Shown in pieces: positions 18,293 through 25,395 of a DNA stretch of 64,000 nucleotides (its first letter is position 1; every line of letters begins with the position of its first letter). Under the pieces are notes generated by a model. That model worked only from the letters and a program-made list of their open reading frames with translations. It was not told the origin of the DNA and made no database searches. This stretch comes from Mesobacillus campisalis. Its GTDB lineage: Bacteria; Bacillota; Bacilli; Bacillales; Cytobacillaceae. Made by a program: the position numbers and the translations under genes. The stretch spans positions 62,001 through 126,000 of the forward strand of contig NZ_LAYY01000010.1 in NCBI RefSeq assembly GCF_000986785.1, written 5' to 3'.

Positions 18293-18530
18293 CTCTCTCC
18301 GGGCTCCAAGAAGGCTCATTGGTGACCGCTCTCCGACTTTCCACTCCTCCCCGGGCTCCAAGCGGGCTCATTGGCGACCGATCTCTGCCTCTTCACTTCT
18401 CCACGGGCACCAAGCTGGCCCATTGGCGACCGCTCTCTGCATTTTCGCTCCTCCCCGGGCTCCAAAAAGCTCATTGGCGACCGATCTCTGCCTCTTCGCT
18501 TCTCCCCTGGCTCCAACGACGCTCACAGAA
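18293..18530. repeat. 52-bp tandem repeat, about 4.5 units
   Basis: In the 399-bp space between lipL and pta, GGGCTCCAAG-type words start at 18301, 18353, 18405, 18457 and 18508, each followed by a CATTGG(C/T)GACCG word. The period is 51-52 bp. Copies differ at scattered positions. Frames are open by chance but the period is not a multiple of three, so no protein repeat results. The array ends at the pta terminator. Confidence 0.85.
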
Positions 18531-18560
18531 AAAGCCGGCTTTCCTAAGAAAACCGGCTTT
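18527..18560 (-). terminator. Terminator after pta
   Basis: AAAGCCGG and CCGGCTTT flank a 14-base loop that can extend the stem; it lies ten bases past the pta stop on the minus strand. Confidence 0.75.
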
Positions 18561-18569
18561 GCCTTAGTT

Positions 18570-19547
18570 TTACCTTATTAGCGCTTGGGACGCTGTGATC
18601 AAGGCGAGCTTATATACATCTTCTTCGCTGCAGCCGCGGGAAAGGTCATTCACCGGACGGTTCAATCCCTGAAGGATCGGTCCGACGGCTTCGAAGTTTC
18701 CAAGACGCTGGGCGATTTTGTAGCCGATGTTTCCTGCTTCCAGGCTTGGGAAGACAAACACATTCGCATCACCCTGAAGCGGGGATGTTGGCGCCTTTTT
18801 AGCCGCAACGGAAGGAACGAAAGCCGCATCGAACTGGAATTCACCGTCAACCACAAGCAGCGGGTCGCGCAGTTTGGCTTCTTCCACTGCCTTCGATACT
18901 TTTTCTGTTTCCGGGGAGACTGCAGAACCCTTTGTCGAGAAGCTCAGCATCGCCACGCGCGGTTCCATGTCAAACATCCTGGCCGTCTTGGCGCTTTCAA
19001 CCGCAATCTCGGCAAGGTCCTGGCTGTCAGGCGCAATATTGATGGCGCAATCGGCAAACACGTATTTCTCATCGTCACGGACCATGATGAACACGCCAGA
19101 AGTTTTCTTTACGCCCTCTTTTGTTTTGATAATCTGCAATGCCGGCCTAACAGTTTCGGCAGTTGAATGGGCCGCACCGCTGACAAGTCCGTCCGCACGG
19201 TTTGCATACACCAGCATGGTGCCAAAGTAGTTTTCGTCAAGCAGAATCTGGCGGGCCTGCTCCTCGTTCACTTTCCCTTTCCGTCTTTCCACGAACGCTG
19301 CTACAAGCTCGTCCATCATCGCAAATGAACTTGGGTCATAGATTTCCACATTTTCAAGCGGAACATCCCAGTCTCTTGCCAAACCCTGGATTCTTTCAAT
19401 ATTGCCAACCAAAATTGGCATCAGTACGCCATCAGCAGCCAAACGTCCTGCTGCACGCAATACTCGTTCGTCTGTACCCTCAGGGAACACGATGCGCAAG
19501 TTTTGTCCACTCAATTTTTCTTTAAGGCCGGTAAATAAGTCACCCAT
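18570..19547 (-). CDS. pta: Phosphate acetyltransferase
   Basis: This protein of about 325 aa interconverts acetyl-CoA and acetyl phosphate in overflow acetate metabolism. Typical Pta segments are present: VFPEGTDERVLRAA near the start, GAAHSTAETVRPALQ, and the C-terminal VFVFPSLEAGNIGYKI and GLNRPVNDLSRGC. The ATG at 19547 has AAAGGAGG seven bases upstream and is chosen over an upstream start 15 codons earlier. Confidence 0.96.
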   Translation of the reverse strand: MGDLFTGLKEKLSGQNLRIVFPEGTDERVLRAAGRLAADGVLMPILVGNIERIQGLARDWDVPLENVEIYDPSSFAMMDELVAAFVERRKGKVNEEQARQILLDENYFGTMLVYANRADGLVSGAAHSTAETVRPALQIIKTKEGVKKTSGVFIMVRDDEKYVFADCAINIAPDSQDLAEIAVESAKTARMFDMEPRVAMLSFSTKGSAVSPETEKVSKAVEEAKLRDPLLVVDGEFQFDAAFVPSVAAKKAPTSPLQGDANVFVFPSLEAGNIGYKIAQRLGNFEAVGPILQGLNRPVNDLSRGCSEEDVYKLALITASQALIR

Positions 19548-19577
19548 GTTACATCCTCCTTTAATCTCTACACTCCT

Positions 19578-19622
19578 AGCATACTTTACCAATGCTAAAA
19601 TTCAAGGTTGAACCCGCTTACA
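19578..19622 (-). promoter_or_regulatory. pta promoter with a possible CcpA (cre) site
   Basis: On the minus strand TTGAAT (19600-19605) and TATGCT (19578-19583) are 16 bp apart. Directly upstream, TGTAAGCGGGTTCA (19609-19622) fits the cre pattern with one mismatch. CcpA activates pta in B. subtilis, so the match is plausible, but the site is closer to the -35 box than usual for activation. Confidence 0.4.
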
Positions 19623-19800
19623 CCCTAGAAGTTTATGTTTTAAGAATATTGGAATTAAGAGCACTTCCACCTTTATACTATCTGCATTCCTTTTACAGAA
19701 TATCCTTATTTATCATGGTATAAACCGCGTGCTTTTCATACCGTCCGCAAACTGTGATATAGTTAGGATGTACATTTATGAATAACTAGGAGTGATCACT

Positions 19801-20547
19801 ATGAGCGAAGCCGCTAAAACCCTTGATGGCTGGTATTGCCTTCATGATTTCCGCACTGTTGACTGGACAACCTGGAAAATGCTCCCTAGCGATGAGCGCC
19901 AGGCCGCCATCCATGAATTCCTTGGACTTCTTGAAAAATGGAATGCCACCCAGAATGAAGATAAAGGCAGCCATGCCCTCTATACGGTCGTCGGCCAGAA
20001 AGCGGATTTCATGATGATGATTCTTCGCCCGACAATGGAAGAATTGAATGAAATTGAAACCGAATTCAACAAGTCAAAGCTTGCTGAGTACACCGTTCCA
20101 GCCCATTCTTATGTATCGGTCGTTGAATTGAGCAACTATCTCTCCGACGGCGAAAATCCATATGAAAATCCGCATGTGCGTGCACGCCTGTACCCTAAGC
20201 TGCCGCAAACGAGCCATGTGTGCTTCTATCCGATGGACAAGCGCCGCCAGGGCAATGACAACTGGTACATGCTTCCGATGGAAGACCGCAAGAAATTAAT
20301 GTACAGCCATGGCATGATCGGCCGCCAGTATGCAGGCAAGGTAAAGCAGATCATTACAGGCTCTGTTGGATTCGACGATTACGAGTGGGGCGTCACCCTG
20401 TTTGCGGACGATCCGCTTCAATTCAAAAAGCTTGTCTACGAAATGCGTTTTGATGAAGTAAGCGCCCGCTACGGCGAATTCGGCGCATTCTTCGTTGGAG
20501 TGCTGCTCGGTGAAGACCGAATCGCTTCTTTCCTTGATATAAAATAA
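19801..20547 (+). CDS. hemQ: Coproheme decarboxylase HemQ (YwfI)
   Basis: This protein of about 248 aa of the chlorite dismutase-like family oxidatively decarboxylates coproheme III to heme b, the last step of the Gram-positive heme pathway. The catalytic Tyr region [19 protein letters not shown] and the heme-binding His segment [17 protein letters not shown] are present. AGGAG lies eight bases before the ATG at 19801. It is divergent from pta, as in B. subtilis. Confidence 0.95.
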   Translation: MSEAAKTLDGWYCLHDFRTVDWTTWKMLPSDERQAAIHEFLGLLEKWNATQNEDKGSHALYTVVGQKADFMMMILRPTMEELNEIETEFNKSKLAEYTVPAHSYVSVVELSNYLSDGENPYENPHVRARLYPKLPQTSHVCFYPMDKRRQGNDNWYMLPMEDRKKLMYSHGMIGRQYAGKVKQIITGSVGFDDYEWGVTLFADDPLQFKKLVYEMRFDEVSARYGEFGAFFVGVLLGEDRIASFLDIK

Positions 20548-20559
20548 GTTCTCCACAAG

Positions 20560-20589
20560 CTCCCGGCTAGACGTGCCGGGAGTTTTTTT
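20560..20589 (+). terminator. Terminator after hemQ
   Basis: CTCCCGGC/GCCGGGAG stem followed by seven Ts. Confidence 0.85.
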
Positions 20590-20590
20590 G

Positions 20591-20747
20591 CTTGTCGGGG
20601 CTGGACAGGCGCTTCCGCTTTTCTTCTGTCCAGCTCCAGCGCCTAGCCCCTCGAGTCGCTTCGGTCCAGCTGTTAAAGTCAAAGAACGACTTCATCAACT
20701 GGCCCTCCACCGCTTGTCGGGGCTGCCCAAGGCGCTTCCACTTTTCT
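20591..20747. repeat. REP-like family 1 element (hemQ-gerQ spacer)
   Basis: The segment carries CTTGTCGGGGCTG, GGCGCTTCCGCTTTTC, CTGTCCAGCTCCAGCGCC and CCCCTCGAGTCGCTTCGGTCC blocks shared with elements at 23466-23619 and (inverted) 41172-41326. An internal AAAGTC-AAAGAAC-GACTTC segment can form a hairpin. The first block is duplicated at the left end, as if a second partial copy had been inserted. Confidence 0.7.
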
Positions 20748-20847
20748 TGTCATAAATCCTCGTCCCTCTCATAGACATGAACTAGCTAGACTTCCTGTTT
20801 TTCATAGGTTTTGAAGTCTTATATTTTTCATTCAGGAGGGAAAAAGA

Positions 20848-21336
20848 ATGAGCCAGTCGTACTTTCCATATTACAACTACCGGGCCTTTCCGCAAGGCTA
20901 CACGCCCCAGCAGCAAGGGCAAATGGGTCAGATGGGCCAGATGGGGTTCCCTGCGGGGCAGCAGCAAATGGCCCCACAGCAGCTTCCCGGCTCCCAGCCC
21001 ACCGCTCCAATCGGCATGTCGCCTGGTGCACCCGGTGTCCAGATGCCGGGCATGCTGCCGGCTGAAGCTTCCTATATCGAGAACATTCTGCGCTTGAACA
21101 GAGGAAAGCTTGCCACCGTTTATACGAGTTTTGAAGGAAGCACTGAATGGAACTCCAAGATTTTCAAAGGAATCATTGAAGCGGCCGGCCGCGACCACCT
21201 GATCCTCAGCGATCCGCAGACCGGCATGCGCTACCTGCTGCTGATGGTGTATCTCGACTATGTCACCTTTGAAGAAGAACTGGAATATGATTATCCGTTC
21301 GGAGGCGGCGGCTTGGCTGTTTACCCGCCTCGATAA
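20848..21336 (+). CDS. gerQ: Spore coat protein GerQ
   Basis: This 162-aa protein has an N-terminal Gln/Met/Gly/Pro-rich region (1-70, with QMGQMGQMG) and a conserved C-terminal domain (about 72-162) typical of GerQ (YwdL). In B. subtilis GerQ recruits the cortex hydrolase CwlJ to the coat and is cross-linked by transglutaminase Tgl. SD GGAGGG is clear. The low-complexity N-terminus is normal for the family. Confidence 0.93.
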   Translation: MSQSYFPYYNYRAFPQGYTPQQQGQMGQMGQMGFPAGQQQMAPQQLPGSQPTAPIGMSPGAPGVQMPGMLPAEASYIENILRLNRGKLATVYTSFEGSTEWNSKIFKGIIEAAGRDHLILSDPQTGMRYLLLMVYLDYVTFEEELEYDYPFGGGGLAVYPPR

Positions 21337-21354
21337 GGTCGCACATCTATGGCA

Positions 21355-21392
21355 TAAAAAAGGAGCTCCGCTGATTCGCGGAACTCCTTTTT
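21355..21392. terminator. Shared terminator between gerQ and ywdK
   Basis: AAAGGAG-TCCGC/GCGGA-CTCCTTTTT hairpin with A and T runs on both sides, between two converging genes. Confidence 0.85.
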
Positions 21393-21394
21393 CA

Positions 21395-21772
21395 TTACAG
21401 ATATTTAACAGCTGCGATAATCAAAAGCACCCAGGCTGCCAGGAAGGCTACCCCGCCGAGCGGAGTAATCGCCCCAAGGATGCTGATTTTTGTAAGAGTA
21501 AGCACATAAAGGCTTCCCGAGAAAAGGATGATTCCTGCGAGCATCAGCCAGCCCGATGTACTCAGCAATGCTGTTGCCGGCAGTTTGCCGAGCAGCACGC
21601 CAATGATCAGGATGCCGATCGCATGGAACATTTGATAGGTTACTCCGGTTTTCCAGGTTTCAAGATACTTAGGCTCCACTTTCCCCTCGAGGCCATGAGC
21701 GCCAAATGCGCCTAGCGCAACAGCAAGGAAAGCATTTACTGCACCGATTATGATGAAAATTTTCATGTTCAT
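21395..21772 (-). CDS. ywdK: DUF423 membrane protein YwdK
   Basis: This 125-aa protein has four predicted membrane helices. The N-terminal pattern MKIFIIIGAVNAFLAVALGAF followed by GAHGLEGK is the hallmark of DUF423. The function is unknown. The orthologue in B. subtilis also lies between gerQ and ywdI. Confidence 0.88.
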   Translation of the reverse strand: MNMKIFIIIGAVNAFLAVALGAFGAHGLEGKVEPKYLETWKTGVTYQMFHAIGILIIGVLLGKLPATALLSTSGWLMLAGIILFSGSLYVLTLTKISILGAITPLGGVAFLAAWVLLIIAAVKYL

Positions 21773-21801
21773 TCTCCCCCAGTTTCATTCCTGCTCAAAC
21801 T

Positions 21802-22119
21802 CTAAAAATCAAACAGTGACTCACCATTCGCTTCGTTGTCCATCTCCAGCCTCTTTTGCTGGTTAGGCATCGACTGGTATTGAGGCTGAGGCTGAGGCTG
21901 GGCCTGCACGACAGGAATCTGCATGTTCTGCACCACCGCAGCAGGTGCCTCGGTCCGGACAGCAGCAGGCCGCTCCCGGCTCGGTTCATCGAGGACCAGC
22001 TCGCACAATGTCTTCAGCGAATGGATTTTTTCACGCATCCCAGCGTCTGTTGCCGCGTTTCGTGCGCCCTTCAGCTCGTCCTCCATTTTCGCCAGCAGTT
22101 TTTCAAGCGATATATTCAT
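21802..22119 (-). CDS. ywdI: YwdI family protein (DUF5327)
   Basis: This protein of about 105-111 aa has an N-terminal helical pair (ISLEKLLAKMEDELKGARNAA) and a Pro/Gln-rich tail ending in ESLFDF. Length and position match YwdI. The start is either ATG at 22119 or the in-frame GTG six codons earlier; neither has a strong SD. No function is known. Confidence 0.75.
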   Translation of the reverse strand: MNISLEKLLAKMEDELKGARNAATDAGMREKIHSLKTLCELVLDEPSRERPAAVRTEAPAAVVQNMQIPVVQAQPQPQPQYQSMPNQQKRLEMDNEANGESLFDF

Positions 22120-22235
22120 TCCATCACCACGCTTCACTTGTACTTCCGCTCTCCATTTTACCTCAATGGAGCTGGAATTTCGAACCTGCCCGCCAAAATT
22201 CTCCGGTAAAAATCTTAAACCAACAATATCTTCAA

Positions 22236-22251
22236 TGTTTCACGTGGAACA
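22236..22251. promoter_or_regulatory. parS site (Spo0J/ParB binding site)
   Basis: TGTTTCACGTGGAACA read on the other strand is TGTTCCACGTGAAACA, an exact 16-bp match to the B. subtilis parS consensus. It lies in the ywdI-ung spacer, just past the ung stop codon. ParB loads here, spreads, and helps SMC organise the origin-proximal chromosome. The exact match makes chance unlikely. Confidence 0.9.
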
Positions 22252-22260
22252 TGTCGAAGA

Positions 22261-22941
22261 TCAACCTTCTTCTATCTGCCAGTCTATCTCGCTTTCTCCC
22301 TTATTGCGAAGATAGTCATTTATCTTTGAGAATGGTTTACTGCCAAAAAAGCCTCTGCTGGCTGACAATGGACTTGGGTGGGCAGATGTGATGATATAGT
22401 GCCTGTCTGCATTAATGAGCTTCATCTTGCTCTGAGCAGGCCGGCCCCACAGCAGGAAAATAACGGGCGTTTCCCGTTCGTTCAGCAGGGAAATGACCCG
22501 GTCGGTCAGCTTCTCCCAGCCTTTTCCCTTATGCGAATGGGCCTCCCCCTCCCGGACTGTCAGGACGGTGTTCAGCAGCAGCACCCCCTGGTCGGCCCAC
22601 TTTTTCAAGTAGCCTGTTTTCGGAATGCTACATCCCAAATCCTCATGAAGCTCTTTATAAATATTTCTTAAGGAGGGCGGAATTTTCACACCAGGCTGGA
22701 CAGAAAAACTTAATCCATGGGCCTGTCCCTCACCATGATAAGGGTCCTGTCCAAGCAGCACCACCTTTACCTCGTCATAATCGGTATATTTCAAGGCATT
22801 GAATATATTCTCCCTGGCTGGATAGATGGTCTTCTCCTCATATTCCTTCTCTAGAAATTCTTCCAGATTGCAGAAATAAGTCTTGCTGAATTCATCCTGC
22901 AAAAGCTCGCCCCAAGTGTTTTCCGGTCTGTTTCCGACCAT
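22261..22941 (-). CDS. ung: Uracil-DNA glycosylase
   Basis: This protein of about 226 aa removes uracil from DNA. Family 1 motifs are present: the water-activating loop [18 protein letters not shown] (about 63-80), [13 protein letters not shown] (about 120) and the Leu-intercalation loop [18 protein letters not shown]. The ATG at 22941 is preceded by AAAGGGG; an upstream start adding 16 residues is less likely. Confidence 0.96.
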   Translation of the reverse strand: MVGNRPENTWGELLQDEFSKTYFCNLEEFLEKEYEEKTIYPARENIFNALKYTDYDEVKVVLLGQDPYHGEGQAHGLSFSVQPGVKIPPSLRNIYKELHEDLGCSIPKTGYLKKWADQGVLLLNTVLTVREGEAHSHKGKGWEKLTDRVISLLNERETPVIFLLWGRPAQSKMKLINADRHYIITSAHPSPLSASRGFFGSKPFSKINDYLRNKGESEIDWQIEEG

Positions 22942-23088
22942 ATTATCTTCCCCTTTGCCGCATTTTTTTCTCTTTACCCATAAAAGCATCCAGGTTTAAC
23001 TTTGCTGTCAGCGGCTATATAAAAGTATAACAGGAACCACGGTTGAAGAGTTCCTTTGATATAGATGAATTTCAAGGAGGTTTTTTAA

Positions 23089-23418
23089 ATGGTTACAGTA
23101 CATGTAGTCGAAAACGGTGTACAAGCAATGGATAAAATCCAAACTCTGCAGACAGAAGGATTCGCAAAAGAACACATTTATCTGTTTGCGCATGATGAGG
23201 ACCGCAGCGAGCACTTGACCGAAGCAACGGATACAGGCGAAGTCGGGTTGAAGGAACAAGGCATCATGAATTCGGTCACTAATGTTTTCAAGTCTCGCGG
23301 CGACGAGCTTCGCTCCAAGTTTGAATCGCTTGGAATGAGCGCACAAGAAGCGGAACAGTACGAAGTCGAGCTGGATAAAGGCCGTCTCGTCCTAGTGGCT
23401 TCTGATGAAGTAAAATAA
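23089..23418 (+). CDS. General stress protein 17M-like (YflT domain)
   Basis: This 109-aa cytoplasmic protein starts VTVHVVENGVQAMDKIQTLQ and contains the PF11181-type YflT fold (hydrophobic strand, helix, then HIYLFAHDEDR). The C-terminus is acidic and helical. B. subtilis YflT is induced by heat and other stresses through SigB; the molecular role is unknown. AAGGAGG precedes the ATG. Confidence 0.82.
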   Translation: MVTVHVVENGVQAMDKIQTLQTEGFAKEHIYLFAHDEDRSEHLTEATDTGEVGLKEQGIMNSVTNVFKSRGDELRSKFESLGMSAQEAEQYEVELDKGRLVLVASDEVK

Positions 23419-23420
23419 AC

Positions 23421-23458
23421 GAAAATAGGTGTCCCTGCCAAGGGACACCTATTTTTTA
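23421..23458 (+). terminator. Terminator after the YflT-type gene
   Basis: AATAGGTGTCCCT/AGGGACACCTATT stem followed by a T-run. Confidence 0.9.
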
Positions 23459-23465
23459 TTACAGG

Positions 23466-23619
23466 ATAAGAAAGTATAAAGTTTCTGCACTTAGATAACT
23501 GTCTAGCTCCAGCGCCTAGCCCCTCGAGTCGCTTCGGTCCATCTGTTGAAGTCAAAGAACGACTTCATCAGCTGGACCTCCAGCGCTTGTCGGGGCTGAG
23601 CAAGGCGCTTGCGCTTTTC
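23466..23619. repeat. REP-like family 1 element (end of moeB)
   Basis: About 154 bp between the converging YflT-type gene and moeB. The element can be aligned over most of its length, inverted, with 41172-41326, including the outer ATAAGAAAGTATAAA tract, the CCAGCTCC-type end and the GGCGCTT end. It carries an internal hairpin around GTCAAAGAACGACTTC. Confidence 0.8.
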
Positions 23620-23622
23620 TTA

Positions 23623-24642
23623 TTACCCAAGCAAACGATTATAGATGCTCTTCGCCTGGGCCAAATCTTTTGTCCCATGGATAAGCGCCCGTCCATCCTG
23701 GAAGAGGACAAAGCGGTTTTCATCCATCTCGGCGGACAGCAGGTACGGATTTCCTTTCACCTCGTATCCGAGTGCCTTCAGCCTGGCGGCCATGTCGCTC
23801 AAATCCACCCCTTCAGAATGCGGCGGCCGGATCTGGACGGTATCCCTGCCGCAGAGGACAGTCGTTTTCGTCATGTTTTCAGCGCTCAGGTACGGATACT
23901 CCGGATGCTCGCCGCAGGACAGGCAGCCTGGATCCTTGGCACGGCCCATTTTCATGCTTGTGTACTGGTTGCGCCACAAATCAAAGCTGACAAACGAAGC
24001 CCGCACGGCTTCCCAGTCCTCAACCAGGATCTTCAAGGCTTCTGCCGTCTGGTGGGCGATCGCCATCTGGACAGCCGGGCCGATAATGCCGCCTGTATCG
24101 CAGGTAAGCCCCTGGATCGGCACCGTCTTCAGCAGACAGTTCAGGCATGGCGTCACACCCGGAATCACCGTGAAGCTCATTCCGAAACTTGCCACGCAGG
24201 CCCCGTAAATCCACGGAATCTTGTATTTTTGGGCGATATCATTGATAGCCATTCTTGTTTCAAAATTGTCGGTGGAGTCAAGGATCAGGTCGACTCCTTC
24301 TGCCAATTCAGCGAGCTTTTCAGGCGTAGCGTCGCCAATCAAAGCGACAATCTCCACATCGGAGTTGATGGTCCTCAGTCTTTTTTCAGCCGCAGCCGCC
24401 TTTGGCAGCTTATCGGCCACATCCTGCTCGGTATAAAGCTGCTGGCGCTGCAGGTTGCTTGCCTCGACATAATCGCGGTCGATGATCGTCAGTTTGCCGA
24501 CTCCGGCTCTAGTCATCACTTCGGCATTTCCCGAACCTAGGGCGCCCGCGCCGATGATGAGCACATGCTTGCTGGAGATTTTCTCCTGCCCTTCCTTGCC
24601 GATTGGAGGAAACAGCGTTTGGCGTGAATAACGTGTTGACAT
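23623..24642 (-). CDS. moeB: Molybdopterin-synthase adenylyltransferase MoeB
   Basis: This 339-aa E1-like enzyme adenylates the C-terminal glycine of MoaD. It has the nucleotide-binding LIIGAGALGSGNAEVMTRAGVGKLTIIDRD region (about 25-55), the RxxQ segment, and two zinc CxxC pairs (CLNCLL and CLSCG). The C-terminal extension beyond residue 250 is as in B. subtilis MoeB. GGGAGG precedes the ATG at 24642. It is the last gene of the Mo-cofactor/formate dehydrogenase block. Confidence 0.93.
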   Translation of the reverse strand: MSTRYSRQTLFPPIGKEGQEKISSKHVLIIGAGALGSGNAEVMTRAGVGKLTIIDRDYVEASNLQRQQLYTEQDVADKLPKAAAAEKRLRTINSDVEIVALIGDATPEKLAELAEGVDLILDSTDNFETRMAINDIAQKYKIPWIYGACVASFGMSFTVIPGVTPCLNCLLKTVPIQGLTCDTGGIIGPAVQMAIAHQTAEALKILVEDWEAVRASFVSFDLWRNQYTSMKMGRAKDPGCLSCGEHPEYPYLSAENMTKTTVLCGRDTVQIRPPHSEGVDLSDMAARLKALGYEVKGNPYLLSAEMDENRFVLFQDGRALIHGTKDLAQAKSIYNRLLG

Positions 24643-24694
24643 CGAAAAATTTCCTCCCTTAAAAGTAGTTAAAATCAAGAAAAAGCAGGAGACA

Positions 24695-24928
24695 TCAGCC
24701 TCCGCTTACTGGCGGGATAAAGGCAATGACGTCTCCTTCCTGAATAACCTCTTCATTTGGTGCAAATTCTTCATTTATTGCAGCCATGGCACTATCCAGC
24801 TTGCCCAGCTTGTACGTTTCTGCGACGATTTCCTTCAGCTGTGCTACCGTCTTTCCGGCTGCCTCGATTTCCGCCGATTCCACTCCGGCTTCATCGCGCA
24901 AATGGGCGAAAAACAGAACCTTATTCAT
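24695..24928 (-). CDS. moaD: Molybdopterin synthase small subunit MoaD
   Basis: This 77-aa ubiquitin-fold protein ends in PPVSGG; the terminal Gly-Gly is adenylated by MoeB and then carries the sulfur as a thiocarboxylate. It overlaps the end of moaE by 8 bp, which suggests coupled translation of the two subunits. Confidence 0.93.
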   Translation of the reverse strand: MNKVLFFAHLRDEAGVESAEIEAAGKTVAQLKEIVAETYKLGKLDSAMAAINEEFAPNEEVIQEGDVIAFIPPVSGG

Positions 24929-25385
24929 TCAAATCACCTGCCTCCGGCTTTCCGCTAGGATAGGCCACCCTCTCAAGCTGGTCGCCGATCCACTCCTGCC
25001 CGTCTTCCCAATGCTCTTTTTTCCAGATTGGCACGATTTCCTTGATGCGCTCGATCGCATAGCGATTGGCTTCATAGGCGTCAGCACGATGGGGCGTCGA
25101 TACGGCAATCACGACGGCGACATCTGTGATATCGAGCTTGCCGACGCGGTGGGTGATCGCTACTTCGGCGCCTTCCCAGCGTTCCTTGATTTCATTGCCG
25201 ATCTGCTCCAGCTTTTTGACCGCCATCGACTCATAGGCTTCATAGATCAGGTAAAGGGTTTTCTTACCTTTTGTAAGCTCCCTTACCGTGCCGATAAAAG
25301 TCGTGATGGCCCCAGCTTCACGCTGGACCACTTTGTCGATTACCGACTGGATATCGATGTTTTCTTTCGCTATTTCATAATTCAT
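24921..25385 (-). CDS. moaE: Molybdopterin synthase large subunit MoaE
   Basis: This protein of about 154 aa with MoaD converts precursor Z (cPMP) to molybdopterin. Characteristic segments are GAITTFIGTVRE, YEAYESMAVKKLEQIG, HRVGKLDITDVAVVIAVSTPHRADAYEA and PIWKKEHWEDGQEWIG with the catalytic Lys. The ATG at 25385 has GAGGTGAG upstream; the longer reading back to 25454 would run into the preceding gene. Confidence 0.94.
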   Translation of the reverse strand: MNYEIAKENIDIQSVIDKVVQREAGAITTFIGTVRELTKGKKTLYLIYEAYESMAVKKLEQIGNEIKERWEGAEVAITHRVGKLDITDVAVVIAVSTPHRADAYEANRYAIERIKEIVPIWKKEHWEDGQEWIGDQLERVAYPSGKPEAGDLNE

Positions 25386-25395
25386 TCTGCTCACC

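Noticed and set aside
18258-18581. Open frames in the 52-bp repeats
   Set aside because: The frames shift between units and no start signal is present; the composition is that of a tandem DNA repeat.
20591-20747. Possible small RNA or riboswitch upstream of gerQ
   Set aside because: The structured region is a copy of a dispersed REP-like family also found near unrelated genes, so a gene-specific riboswitch is unlikely.
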